Shown here: in pieces, positions 1 to 9,137 of the stretch
Numbering within the stretch: the stretch's first letter is position 1
Layout of the letters: each line of letters starts with the position of its first letter
Assembly: GCA_002305505.1 (NCBI GenBank)
Contig: DBRC01000026.1
Span: 12,496-33,970, forward strand
Direction: 5' to 3'
DNA: 21,475 nt
Origin: Prevotella sp. UBA1378
GTDB taxonomy: Bacteria > Bacteroidota > Bacteroidia > Bacteroidales > Bacteroidaceae
Notes under the pieces: generated by a model
Databases searched by the model: none
What the model was told of the DNA's origin: nothing
The model's input: the letters and a program-made list of their open reading frames with translations, nothing else
Made by a program: the position numbers and the translations under genes

Positions 1-50
1 CCCCTTATCCGCCTGCTGCCCACGGCAGCCCCCAGTATGAAAGTTTTCAT
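1..50 (-). CDS. 5' end of a further gene downstream of SusD-B (partial, product unknown)
   Basis: On the minus strand an ATG at 50-48 opens a frame that stays open to the left edge (16 full codons, reading MKTFILGAAVGSRRIRG). A GGAGG sequence (plus-strand cctcc at 55-59) lies four bases upstream of the ATG, an unusually clear Shine-Dalgarno match for this locus, and the ATG lies only 11 bases after the SusD-B stop. This suggests a translated gene continuing the operon. The first residues (MKTFILGAAV) look like the start of a signal peptide, but the next residues (GSRRIRG) are charged and do not continue a hydrophobic core, so either the protein is not exported or the final bases are unreliable. 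In SusCD operons a surface-binding lipoprotein or an enzyme often follows SusD; nothing in 16 codons can decide that. Confidence 0.5.
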   Translation of the reverse strand, partial: MKTFILGAAVGSRRIR

Positions 51-61
51 GGCACCTCCGT

Positions 62-1879
62 TCATTTGAACGGCAAATACCAGTTTTTCTCGTCAAGAAG
101 CGAAACCACAGGATTTTTATAAGCCAGTTTCCGCGCAAGCCATTCACTTCCGTAATTCTGGCGGTAAAGAGCAGCCTGATTCTTATGGCGTGCTATACGT
201 GTAAGGTCGCCGAAACGGTTCCCCTCGAAAGCCAGTTCCAATGCCATCTCATCGCATATCAGATCTTCTACGGCATTGATGGTGTCGCTGAGGGTTCCTG
301 TAGGCTGAATACCGTGCAGCCGTTCCAACTCATCAATTTTCCTGCCCACTATCGTATCCATCCGGTAAGGCGAGAAGATACCTCTTGTGTAGTAAGTTCC
401 ACGGCTGTGGATACCCCAGTTCCAGTTGAATTTCTCGCGGTTTTCTTCCGAGAGGAAAGGGATTGTGGTCTGGAGGAACGCAACCGTCTCCGGGCGCAGG
501 TAGTCGTTGTTTCCGATTAAGCTGGTGTGGATACCGTCTTTCAATATGGCAAAAGCCGCATCAGGATACCCCATACGGTTAATGGCCTCAGCCAAACGCA
601 GATAGACACCAGCAGTGCGGTAGAGCGGGATATTGGCACTGGTGAACTTAATCATCACGGAAAAGACGGAATTGTCCCTCGACACCTGCCTCATGGCGAC
701 CAACCGGCGTAAATCGCCCATAGCAGCAATACGCACCTCCACTACGCCCCCCGTTCCGGTATACGGTGTATAGTAATAATCCTGCGCATCGGAGAGGCCT
801 ATATAAGAGGCCGAGGCGTCAATCTGCCGCTCCAGCAGGTAGCGGGCCGATGACGAGGAGCTGCCGCCGGTAGTACTGTAGAAATCGTAACCGAAATAAC
901 GGGGGAGCTCTGTGGTGACCCCCCGGAGACGGTTGGCAGCCATAGGAATATAAGTAACGATGTCCGAAGGGTTGCTGATGCTGAAGATGTTGTCCCACGA
1001 GAAAGAGTTGGCATTGGTACTGAAGGTGAAAGCAGACGGCAGCTTATCTTGCAAGATAGCCCTCAAGTTAGCGGAAGTGGGCAGGATATAAGCCTGACGC
1101 ACCATGAGCCGGTTTTGATTAATGTAGTTGAAGTAGTACTTAGCGGCCTTGTCGTACTGATGGGTCTCCAAGAACAGGTCGCCCAAGACGAGGTCTACAG
1201 GGATCATTGCCTTAGCCGACTGAATCTTTTTCTCCTCCGGACTATCCGAGCTGCTGCTGTTGAGCACACCGGCACTTATCTCGCCGTAAACCGGTACTGC
1301 CGTACCGCTGAACCGGATGAGCTCCGGACTTAGCGCATCGCAGATGCCTTGCAGGTTTTTGGTTTCCATAGGGCGGTTGGCATCGCTGATGCTCACTAAC
1401 GGGTCGGTGTAGAAAGGCACATCCCCATAGGTTTTAGCCAGTTGCATATAGGTCCACGCACGCACGGCTAATGCTTCGGCATACTCGGGTATAGCCACCA
1501 TGCGGCTGCCGGTACGCAGGGTCGTGTCGCGATGGGCTATGTAATAATTGCAGTTGTTTATGATACGGTAATACAGATAGGCAGAATCGTACTTATTGGT
1601 TGTATTGGCCGAGAAGTCGGCCAGCCGGCGCAGGTCGGTCTCCGTGTAGGCATTGGTTTCCACGAGGTCGCCCCGCATTTCGCCTGTCATCACATACTGG
1701 TCGGCAACCTGCTGCAGACCTTTCAGGATGCCGAGCGTATAGAACATCGAGTCGGTTTTCTGGGTAAGCGCAGGGGAAAATATTTGTCGGTCGGAGTCGG
1801 TTTCGAACATGCCTTCACACGATGTAATCATAACAAGCACGTTCAAGACTGCTGCATAAATAAATAAGGGCTTTTTCAT
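62..1879 (-). CDS. SusD/RagB-family outer-membrane nutrient-binding lipoprotein (SusD-B)
   Basis: This is a 605-residue SusD-like protein, at the usual length for the family. The N-terminus is a lipoprotein signal ending in MITSC, with the predicted lipidated Cys21 followed by E-G-M-F-E, which suits outer-membrane and surface placement. Family landmarks are the TPR-like helical stretch with YRIINNCNYYI (near residue 105), the AEALAVRAWTYMQLAKTYGD helix (about 133-152), a late YLRLAEAINRMG helix, and EMALELAFEGNRFGDLTRI (about 540-560), the equivalent of the SusD E-x-R-x-E-L-x-F-E-G-x-R-x-x-D-L motif, ending in NWYLPFK. SusD proteins cap their SusC partner and help bind the ligand at the cell surface. 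It starts 14 bases after the SusC-B stop, so the two are a co-transcribed pair. The sequence is quite divergent from SusD-A in this window, suggesting a different ligand or an old duplication. The substrate cannot be read from it. Confidence 0.95.
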   Translation of the reverse strand: MKKPLFIYAAVLNVLVMITSCEGMFETDSDRQIFSPALTQKTDSMFYTLGILKGLQQVADQYVMTGEMRGDLVETNAYTETDLRRLADFSANTTNKYDSAYLYYRIINNCNYYIAHRDTTLRTGSRMVAIPEYAEALAVRAWTYMQLAKTYGDVPFYTDPLVSISDANRPMETKNLQGICDALSPELIRFSGTAVPVYGEISAGVLNSSSSDSPEEKKIQSAKAMIPVDLVLGDLFLETHQYDKAAKYYFNYINQNRLMVRQAYILPTSANLRAILQDKLPSAFTFSTNANSFSWDNIFSISNPSDIVTYIPMAANRLRGVTTELPRYFGYDFYSTTGGSSSSSARYLLERQIDASASYIGLSDAQDYYYTPYTGTGGVVEVRIAAMGDLRRLVAMRQVSRDNSVFSVMIKFTSANIPLYRTAGVYLRLAEAINRMGYPDAAFAILKDGIHTSLIGNNDYLRPETVAFLQTTIPFLSEENREKFNWNWGIHSRGTYYTRGIFSPYRMDTIVGRKIDELERLHGIQPTGTLSDTINAVEDLICDEMALELAFEGNRFGDLTRIARHKNQAALYRQNYGSEWLARKLAYKNPVVSLLDEKNWYLPFK

Positions 1880-1893
1880 TGTTTCGGCGATGA

Positions 1894-4800
1894 TTAGAGA
1901 TTTATTTTCAAACCTAAGGTGAATGTACGTCCAAGAGCCACGTTACCGGCATCGATGCCCTGGCAGAGCACAGAGTTGCCTACCGAAAATTCGGGGTCGC
2001 TGCCTAAATAACGCGTGAGGGTGAAAAGGTTTCCGGCTTCGGCCCATACCGAGAGCCCCGGCAGCCACGAAAGCTCCACCGGCACTTGATAAACCATGCG
2101 GAGCGTCTTCAGCCGCAGGTAACTGCCATTCTCAATCCAACGGTCGCTGAAGCGGCTGTTGCCCATCGGGTCGCCATAACTCAGGCGCGGAACATCGGTA
2201 TGCTGCCCCTCTGCCCTCCAACGGTTGGTCATGGCTGTAGTCTGGTTATAGAAGTTATAGCCTCTTTCGATTATACTGCGCTGATAATTGTATACATCGT
2301 TGCCGAGAGAATAGTTGAAGCCTACATAGAGCTTGAAGTTCTTCCAGCAGATGCTGGCGAAGATGTTGCCGTAAATATCGGGGTTAGGGTTGCCGATGAT
2401 GGTTCTGTCGGCTTCGCTAATCTCCCCGTCGCCATTGAGGTCATCGAAGTGCATGTCGCCTGCCTTGAAATACTGGCGGGCACCTGTTTCATCCACCAAA
2501 TAGAGATACCCTCCATTACCTGCGGCCGCTGCATCGGTATCGGCAGCAAACACCCCCTTCGTACGGTAGCCGTAGAATACACCCACCGGCTGCCCTACAA
2601 TTGTTGCGATATTATCTGTTCCGTAGACGGACGTAACGTACCCTTGAGCCGACCGCAGCCCGTCGACATAGATTTTACTGTCGTTGGGCAACGACTTGAT
2701 TTCGTTTACGTAATGGCCAATACTGAACCCCATCTCGACATTGAGCTTGCGCGCAATGACTGGTTTGCCGGTGAAGGTAAATTCGAACCCTGTATTCTCG
2801 AGCGCCCCTCCATTGCTCCAATAGCTGTTGATGCCTGCCACGGGATTGTCGAAACTCGTCAAAGTAAGCAAGTTACTGGTGTAATGGCGATAATAGTTGA
2901 ATTCAATCCCCACACGGTTATTCAGCAAGCAAGACACCAAGCCCAAGTTCAGCTTCCGCGTCTGCTCCCAGCTGATGTTCTCGTTACCGATGTTATTGAG
3001 CTGCGCAGCAGTCGACTTCCAAAGATACTTTGTAACGCTGAACGACGTGCGGGCAGCATAATTACTGATGTCGTCGTTTCCGCTAAGATCGAAACCGGCC
3101 TTCAGCAAGAGATAATTTACACCCTTGGTCTTGGGAAACCAAGCCTCATTGGTAAGTGCCCAGCCCAATTGTACGCTGGGGAACACCCCCCACTTCACGC
3201 CGCCGATACCAATACCGTCGGCTTCCTTTCCGAAGCGGCTGCAGCTCTCGAGCGCGAGCGATGCCTGTACGAAGTAGCGGTTGCGGTAATTGTAGTCGGT
3301 ATTGGCATACCACGTAAGGCTGCGCCAAGAGTCATCGATACCCGTAGCGTCAATAAAGTCCATGTTCTTGTTGATGTTAGGCGTCTTGTCATTACCTGCC
3401 GTGGCATACTGTCCCTGCGGCTCATTGTTATCATAAACATACGAGGCGTAACGCACACCGGCATAAGCATCGAGGCTATGCCCTCCAAACTGGTTGGTAA
3501 ACTGCAGACGGGTATCGCTCATCACGCTGGTTTCTTTCGAGAACATAGACATGGCCATGTTCTGTACACGCCCGATGCCGTCAATGAGGAACGAAGGCAT
3601 ACCGCCCACGGGCCGGTAATAACGCTGCGATATGCGGTCGAGCGTGTAGCTGAATATTTCGTTGAGCACCAGGTAACGGCTGAACTCATAGCGGGGAGCT
3701 ATGACAGTATTGAAATTGGTTGTTTCCACGCGGTTTTTATTGATGGCATTGCCATTGGCAAGGAGAGCCGTGGGATTGCCTAATGAAAGGTCGGCATCAA
3801 GTACGGTCAGGAAATCGTCGGCACCGGCCAGCGTGGACGAGAGCTGCCGCGTCACATTATTATAGGTATAGGGATTAAGGAACGGCGATTTGATAAGTCC
3901 GAGAAAAGTCGGGGACGATACGGTGCCCGTCGTAAAGTCTTCAGGGGCGCCGTTATCAAACACATCACGGCTAATCTTGGCATAGGACATGTCCAAGCGC
4001 GTGGTGAGTTTGTCCACGATATTAATATCGGTGTTGAAACGCACGTTCAGGCGGTTAAAACCATTGTCCTTAGCCGTGCTCTGCCCGTCGGTATACCCCA
4101 GCGAAAGGTTGTACATACCCACATTATCGCCGCCCTGCACATTGATGTTGTAATTCTGCGTGAGCGCTGTGCGGTAAACCTCCTTTGTCCAATCGGTGTT
4201 GCTATGAAATTTCATATAATAATATTTCGAGGGGTCGTCCACCAGGAACTTGAAGGCCATGGGGTCGGTGTAGCTGGAGATACCCGGATAGGTGCCCAAC
4301 ATCTCAGAGGCATAAATACGATACTGGCCGGCATCCATCATTTCCGGTAAACGCGGCTGTAAGGATATCCCTATGCCAATGTTGGCATCAATACGGGTAG
4401 CCATACTGTGTCCGCGTTTGGTTTCAATGAGAATCACACCATTCCCACCCTTAGCCCCATAGAGTGCCGTGGCGTTTTTCAGCACTGTCACTTTCTCTAT
4501 GTCTTCCGGATTAATGTTAAGCATCAGGTTGATATAATCACCATAGTGCAAAGCCGTACGGGTCTGCTGCATGTCGCGCACAATCCCGTCGACCACGATA
4601 AGCGGCTGGGCATTGGCCGTAACCGAATTCAAACCGCGGATGAACATGGCTGCACCATAGCCGGGGCCGCCTGAACGGGTAATGGTACGCACGTCGCCCC
4701 CCAGCACCTCCCCGAGGTTATTCTCAATGGTCTGAGAGGCCATATTGCTGATGCTCTGGGAGGAAGCTGCAAGGATATTGGCGGATTCGCCGTACATAGG

Positions 4801-5199
4801 GCGGAACTTATCGGCTATCATCTCTATCTGCACAACAGAATCTTCAGCTCCCAAGCCTACCTGCTGGCTGAGATACTGCGGCGCATGAACATACAGTGCG
4901 GTTGAAAACGCAGGGACCTTGATTGTGAAGCCGCCAGTGCTGTCGGTCATGGCAGTATAACTGGCATTACCCAGCGCCCTGACCATTATGCCGCCCAACG
5001 GAGCTTTAGTCGCAGCATCACGGCACACCCCCCTGACCACTTTCATCGGGTAAGCCGGTGCCTTTACTATAACTTTTCCCTTCACCGTACCCTGCTGCTC
5101 CTTGCCGGCTGCTTCATCATTCTGGGCGTAGAGCGGCATGCCGGCACCAAACGCCACGAGAAAGGCAAGGGAAAGAATATGATGTTTTTTCATTTTCAT
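1894..5199 (-). CDS. SusC/RagA-family TonB-linked outer-membrane transporter (SusC-B)
   Basis: This is a 1101-residue SusC-like receptor. Residues 1-25 form a Sec signal peptide ending LYA|QND. Residues about 54-128 form a carboxypeptidase-regulatory-like domain (VVRGVCRDAATKAPLGG, then DSTGGFTIKVP). The plug spans about 150-262, with the SusC hallmark PLIVVDG at 199-205 and DIEKVTVLKNATALYG after it. The beta-barrel fills the rest and carries the acidic D-L-N-G-D-G-E-I-S turn followed by GNPNPDIYGN at about 920-940, which is conserved in SusC barrels. SusC proteins import ligand through the outer membrane using TonB-ExbBD energy. No STN domain is present. Oddly, the segment between the regulatory-like domain and the plug (about 129-150) lacks the usual E-V-V-V-x-G TonB-box-like stretch that SusC-A retains as EVQVVA. 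The start may be M1 or M3, with no consequence for the mature protein. It lies 24 bases after the two-FAS1 lipoprotein and directly upstream of SusD-B. Confidence 0.96.
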   Translation of the reverse strand: MKMKKHHILSLAFLVAFGAGMPLYAQNDEAAGKEQQGTVKGKVIVKAPAYPMKVVRGVCRDAATKAPLGGIMVRALGNASYTAMTDSTGGFTIKVPAFSTALYVHAPQYLSQQVGLGAEDSVVQIEMIADKFRPMYGESANILAASSQSISNMASQTIENNLGEVLGGDVRTITRSGGPGYGAAMFIRGLNSVTANAQPLIVVDGIVRDMQQTRTALHYGDYINLMLNINPEDIEKVTVLKNATALYGAKGGNGVILIETKRGHSMATRIDANIGIGISLQPRLPEMMDAGQYRIYASEMLGTYPGISSYTDPMAFKFLVDDPSKYYYMKFHSNTDWTKEVYRTALTQNYNINVQGGDNVGMYNLSLGYTDGQSTAKDNGFNRLNVRFNTDINIVDKLTTRLDMSYAKISRDVFDNGAPEDFTTGTVSSPTFLGLIKSPFLNPYTYNNVTRQLSSTLAGADDFLTVLDADLSLGNPTALLANGNAINKNRVETTNFNTVIAPRYEFSRYLVLNEIFSYTLDRISQRYYRPVGGMPSFLIDGIGRVQNMAMSMFSKETSVMSDTRLQFTNQFGGHSLDAYAGVRYASYVYDNNEPQGQYATAGNDKTPNINKNMDFIDATGIDDSWRSLTWYANTDYNYRNRYFVQASLALESCSRFGKEADGIGIGGVKWGVFPSVQLGWALTNEAWFPKTKGVNYLLLKAGFDLSGNDDISNYAARTSFSVTKYLWKSTAAQLNNIGNENISWEQTRKLNLGLVSCLLNNRVGIEFNYYRHYTSNLLTLTSFDNPVAGINSYWSNGGALENTGFEFTFTGKPVIARKLNVEMGFSIGHYVNEIKSLPNDSKIYVDGLRSAQGYVTSVYGTDNIATIVGQPVGVFYGYRTKGVFAADTDAAAAGNGGYLYLVDETGARQYFKAGDMHFDDLNGDGEISEADRTIIGNPNPDIYGNIFASICWKNFKLYVGFNYSLGNDVYNYQRSIIERGYNFYNQTTAMTNRWRAEGQHTDVPRLSYGDPMGNSRFSDRWIENGSYLRLKTLRMVYQVPVELSWLPGLSVWAEAGNLFTLTRYLGSDPEFSVGNSVLCQGIDAGNVALGRTFTLGLKINL

Positions 5200-5223
5200 T
5201 CTGTGTTTGTTATGAGATGATAC

Positions 5224-7008
5224 TTAATTGTTGCCGCCATCATACCTGTATCCGGGATTCTCTTTCAGATAGGTGTCGAGAGCCTTCGGCCTGAGAATGA
5301 TACAATCGATACGCAAAGTGCGGTCGTATTGTGCCGACAAAGCGTTAGTGACACTGCTCCGGATACGGAGATAAGGGGAATACACTTGTGAGGAATTTCC
5401 TGTGCCGATATAGGCCACAGGAAATGTGAAATCACCCAAGTAAAGCGTGTCTATCCGCGTCGGTTCATTGCTGAAATAGTTGGTGCCGTCTGCGGGGTTC
5501 CTCATTCGCTGTTCCTGCGACTTTCCTTTCTCGTCGGCATAGCCCATGGTGATAATCATACGGTGGGGCAACGTTTCACGGTCAGCATTGGTGATGTTGG
5601 CCGGAACGAACACAACGTAGACGCTGTATTCGGCGGAGCGTACCGAGGACAAATAGAAATCCACCTCGGGATTGGTATTAGACGCGCTGGGCTGCGCCTC
5701 CAAATAACGGTTGCCTGAGATACGGCCGGCCACCGCGGGGTTCTGGGAACCCGGCATCACATACACCCTTCGCGGATCGCCGGCCACGTTGAACGCATTG
5801 GCCAGCATCGAATTTGTCTCTGCCTGCTGTACAATCTCCGGGTTCCATGAGGTCCAAGTGCGCATGCGCAGGCTATCGGTTATCCAGACAGCACCGTTGC
5901 TTTTATCTACGCGGCTGGCACCTTCTAACAACCGCGCTGCATCGTCAGTATAAATTTTCGAATAGGTTGTGCTGCAAAGCGAGTCGCATTGCAGCGTCTG
6001 CCCATTCTGAAGATTGCCGAGCCGCTTGTTGTCGTACAGGTTGTTGTTGTAGAAGAGGTCACGCATCAACATTATGTTGACTATGGAGTCTTTCAGCTTT
6101 GCGGCATCTTTGAGCTTAACCGTTGTCACTTTCTTATCACTGCCGCTCGACGTGTTTTCCATGAACTCGAACTGGGGCACATAATTGTACATTCCGCTGA
6201 TAACAGCCTTTGCCTTTTTCCATGCTTCGTTAGTGGGTACAATCATCGTGTAGTTGCTATCTTCACGGTTAATGTAGGAACGGTAGCGCGCAAAAAGCTC
6301 ATTGTATTTGTAGAAAATGGAATCCAAATAGGTGATTTCACCATTAAGCGTGGGGCCGGGTACGCTCAGTTCCTCATTCAACCGCTCAGTGTCGTAACTA
6401 TGGAAATAATCGCTGACGGAATCGATGGCGAAGATTTTGTTATTCAGCGATTCATAAATATTCTGCAAGAACGGTATCTTGCCATTGAGCGCATGGATAA
6501 CCCCATTACTACTGGCCACGTTAGGCTGCTCCACGTCAATGCCTTGGATGGAATAGCTTTCACGCCCGCCGAAGCTCATCATTTTCTCGTTGAGCATGAA
6601 AATTTTCTTGTCAACAGTGCCGGAAGCCGGATAGTTGTTGCGGGCAATGTGGTTTTGGACGAACTCCACCAGTAAACGGTCGGTACCCTCGGCCGAGAGG
6701 GCCTTGTAATCGAAGGTGTCGTTGAGTGGTGCCCAGACAGTATAGGTCTGCGAAGCACTCAACACCCGGTCGTAACCTGTTTGCTTCACTAATGAGGCAA
6801 ACTGCGACAAGCCGGGATTTTTCTCGATATTCTCCCACAGGGTAGCCTGCTGCGATGCCATCACCGAGGTGCCGGCATCGTAATGGTCGGTCCAGTCCGT
6901 GCATGCCGCCGGCATTGCTGATAACAGGATGAAGAAGCAAGGAACAAGGATTTGGCCTTTAATCCATAATCCGCAATCTTTCATCCTAATAAATATCTTT
7001 GTTTTCAT
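5224..7008 (-). CDS. Surface lipoprotein with two FAS1 (fasciclin) domains and a C-terminal sandwich domain
   Basis: This is a 594-residue protein. The signal ends SAMPAAC, making Cys36 the likely lipidated residue, followed by TDWTDHYD. The first FAS1 domain (about 55-180) shows an H1 box TYTVWAPLNDTF (88-99) and an H2 box SNGVIHALNGKI (about 166-177), close to the family patterns TVFAPTNxAF and NGVIHxID. The second, more diverged domain (about 190-385) has NYTMIVPTNEAW (about 251) and SNGAVWITDSLR (about 369). Residues about 400-590 are beta-rich (VDFYLSSVRSAEYSVYVVFV, later RIDTLYLGDFTF) and resemble a ligand-binding sandwich, though no family is certain. FAS1 domains mediate adhesion or ligand binding; here the protein sits where SusE/SusF-type surface glycan-binding proteins often sit, so a surface capture role is inferred. 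An internal in-frame ATG at codon 9 (6984-6982) would give a shorter, more ordinary signal peptide. It follows the next FAS1 gene by 28 bases. Confidence 0.88.
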   Translation of the reverse strand: MKTKIFIRMKDCGLWIKGQILVPCFFILLSAMPAACTDWTDHYDAGTSVMASQQATLWENIEKNPGLSQFASLVKQTGYDRVLSASQTYTVWAPLNDTFDYKALSAEGTDRLLVEFVQNHIARNNYPASGTVDKKIFMLNEKMMSFGGRESYSIQGIDVEQPNVASSNGVIHALNGKIPFLQNIYESLNNKIFAIDSVSDYFHSYDTERLNEELSVPGPTLNGEITYLDSIFYKYNELFARYRSYINREDSNYTMIVPTNEAWKKAKAVISGMYNYVPQFEFMENTSSGSDKKVTTVKLKDAAKLKDSIVNIMLMRDLFYNNNLYDNKRLGNLQNGQTLQCDSLCSTTYSKIYTDDAARLLEGASRVDKSNGAVWITDSLRMRTWTSWNPEIVQQAETNSMLANAFNVAGDPRRVYVMPGSQNPAVAGRISGNRYLEAQPSASNTNPEVDFYLSSVRSAEYSVYVVFVPANITNADRETLPHRMIITMGYADEKGKSQEQRMRNPADGTNYFSNEPTRIDTLYLGDFTFPVAYIGTGNSSQVYSPYLRIRSSVTNALSAQYDRTLRIDCIILRPKALDTYLKENPGYRYDGGNN

Positions 7009-7036
7009 AATTCTCTATTATCTTCATTTCAAAACT

Positions 7037-9106
7037 TTAATACATATCCTCGACATACTGCGTGTTGTTGTAGACATTCTCCGGACAGAACTCAATGTAA
7101 TCAAGGTGGAACTGGGCGTTCTCATTGTCGATTACAGTTTTGAACCGCAACCAATACTCGCCTTGTTCAAACTGACGCTTGGCAATAATGCGCCGCAAAT
7201 CCTGAGGGTTGGCACGGGCTACGGTAGCCCCGTTTACACCGATAGTATAATAAAGCGGGCCGCGCATGTAACCCAGGTTGTGCATGTTCGCATCCGACTC
7301 CACGCCCCGGTCGTTGGTCGACGTCCACAGGCACCAGCCGGTTCGTGTGTCGGGGGTTCCGTCAGAATTGTTGACCGGCACAAAGCGCATGTCGAGCGGT
7401 ATGTCGAGCGCCTCCATTGAGGTAAGTTCGGAAGAACGCCCTATATAAAACTGCAACATCCCCCGGTTTCCATTTGCCGTATAACCCAAGCGTAACTCAT
7501 AAGTACCGTCGGGTACCGGAGGCAAACGCATTGCGAAGTCGTAATTGCCGATACAGAGGAACTCGTCGCCTTGGTAATTGGAATAATTGCCTTCGTCCTT
7601 GGTAAGATAGCGCATCTGTGTGTCATCGCCGTTATATACCACCATATTATTGAAATAGTTGCTGGGAAAACGCACGCGGTTGTAATTGTCTCCGGCATCG
7701 GCATGTGCCTTTACCTCGGCGTTGGTCATGCCACGGATGGAGTTTGACATCATTTCTCCCAACAACGACGTATCGTCGAAACGCATGCGCTCATTAAGCG
7801 CGCCACGAGGCACATTCTCGTCATACACAAGCAAGCCTTTTATAGGATGTATATATCCGTTTGCTGCCTGTATCTGACTGTTCTGCCCACTGAGTTCCAC
7901 CCCTTCGAACATTACGGTATGCATTGCGTCAGTCCCTAATTCGGCTACGCGGTCGGTCAACGAATTGTTGGCAGTCCAGCGGTTAAGCAAGCGTTTCCCG
8001 CTGTTGCGCGTCAGTTTGATAAGCGTGTAGGGAAGCATCGTCTCGTAGTATTCGCAGAGCGTTACTTTCGAAACCTGATTGTAGTCATAAACTAACCTGT
8101 CGAACGACACTTTATATTCCACAATATGATAACGGATAAACATATTCAGAACATTCCAAGGGTTCTCATAGTCGGCCGCCGTACTCACTTTTACACCATG
8201 GTTGCGGGCATAATCATACCACCCTCCACCCGATTCGGCGCTCTTTGCATATACCCGGGCGGCATATTCGGCCAGCTGGTCGATGCTGTTGATGCCTTCC
8301 TCCCGGAACACAGCATCGGTTTCGGCGAAGATGGTGTAGCCCATCTCACACTTTTCCGGTACCCAGTACTTTGTGTTATTAGATACTTCCTTCAGCGCTT
8401 CTTTCTGTTGCAATGTCAGCGAATCGGCCAGTCCGGTCACCTTGAGTGCCTGCGAGAAGAGGGTGAACAGCTCCGGATGGCTTTCCATCTCGCCTGATAC
8501 AAGCAGGTTAGAACGGCGTATAACACGGTCGATTTCGTGCAGCACGCCATTCTCCAATTCATTGTCCATGCTGGTTACTACCGATGCACGACTGATAAGA
8601 ACCTGTCCGGAAATGGAGTCGATGGAGGTATTGATATCCCTGCCCAACATCGTCTTGATTGTCATACCGTTACCCATATTCACCCCCATCACCTTTGTGT
8701 TCAGCAAGTGGAACAAGGCAATATCGTTGCAAAGCGAGTCGGTCAGTCCCTCCAAACCGCGGGCGGTCATTCCGTTATGTACCAACCCCTTGTTTGTGGT
8801 ATCATCGTAAAGGCTGTCAATATACTCGATGACGGCCTCGTTGGTGGGTGCAAAGCAAGTGTAGGTTCCGTAAGCCGAGAGAATCTTGTCATAGCCAATG
8901 CGCTTCAAGATATAATTGAAACTGCTGAAGCGGTCGCTCCGGTTGGCGAGATAGTCTTCTATCGTCTCCCCCGTAAACGTATACAGGTTCGACTCGTCGA
9001 TATCCTCTTTACAGCTTGTAGCCAGAAAAACCGGCAACAGGATTAAGAATAGCGGATTAAGGATAAAGGTACGCAGCCTTTTGCCCATTGGTTTTATTCT
9101 TCCCAT
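7037..9106 (-). CDS. Surface lipoprotein with two FAS1 domains and a C-terminal sandwich domain
   Basis: This is a 689-residue protein. The signal peptide ends FLATSC (Cys32) and is followed by K-E-D-I-D-E, matching the K-(D/E)2 pattern known as a surface-export signal in Bacteroidetes lipoproteins. The first FAS1 domain (about 48-198) has TYTCFAPTNEAV (81-92) and ENGVLHEIDRVI (185-196), a textbook pair of boxes. The second (about 205-430) has YTIFAETDAVF (about 254-264) and, far downstream, ANGYIHPIKGLL (about 412-424), so it carries a long insertion. Residues about 480-689 form a beta-rich region (YDFAMRLPPVPDGTYELRLG, later EYWLRFKTV and AQFHLDYIEFCP) typical in appearance of galactose-binding-like sandwiches that follow such phrases as PDGTYELR. 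It lies between SusD-A and its shorter FAS1 neighbour, with 31- and 28-base gaps, and is probably co-expressed with both transporters. Ligand unknown; surface capture or adhesion is inferred. Confidence 0.88.
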   Translation of the reverse strand: MGRIKPMGKRLRTFILNPLFLILLPVFLATSCKEDIDESNLYTFTGETIEDYLANRSDRFSSFNYILKRIGYDKILSAYGTYTCFAPTNEAVIEYIDSLYDDTTNKGLVHNGMTARGLEGLTDSLCNDIALFHLLNTKVMGVNMGNGMTIKTMLGRDINTSIDSISGQVLISRASVVTSMDNELENGVLHEIDRVIRRSNLLVSGEMESHPELFTLFSQALKVTGLADSLTLQQKEALKEVSNNTKYWVPEKCEMGYTIFAETDAVFREEGINSIDQLAEYAARVYAKSAESGGGWYDYARNHGVKVSTAADYENPWNVLNMFIRYHIVEYKVSFDRLVYDYNQVSKVTLCEYYETMLPYTLIKLTRNSGKRLLNRWTANNSLTDRVAELGTDAMHTVMFEGVELSGQNSQIQAANGYIHPIKGLLVYDENVPRGALNERMRFDDTSLLGEMMSNSIRGMTNAEVKAHADAGDNYNRVRFPSNYFNNMVVYNGDDTQMRYLTKDEGNYSNYQGDEFLCIGNYDFAMRLPPVPDGTYELRLGYTANGNRGMLQFYIGRSSELTSMEALDIPLDMRFVPVNNSDGTPDTRTGWCLWTSTNDRGVESDANMHNLGYMRGPLYYTIGVNGATVARANPQDLRRIIAKRQFEQGEYWLRFKTVIDNENAQFHLDYIEFCPENVYNNTQYVEDMY

Positions 9107-9137
9107 AAATCTATTAATCTTTAATCATTCATCCAAA

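Noticed and set aside
2086..3783. 565-codon plus-strand open frame antisense to SusC-B
   Set aside because: It lies wholly inside a clear SusC gene on the opposite strand, its translation has no recognisable domain or signal, and long antisense frames are common over SusC genes of this base composition.
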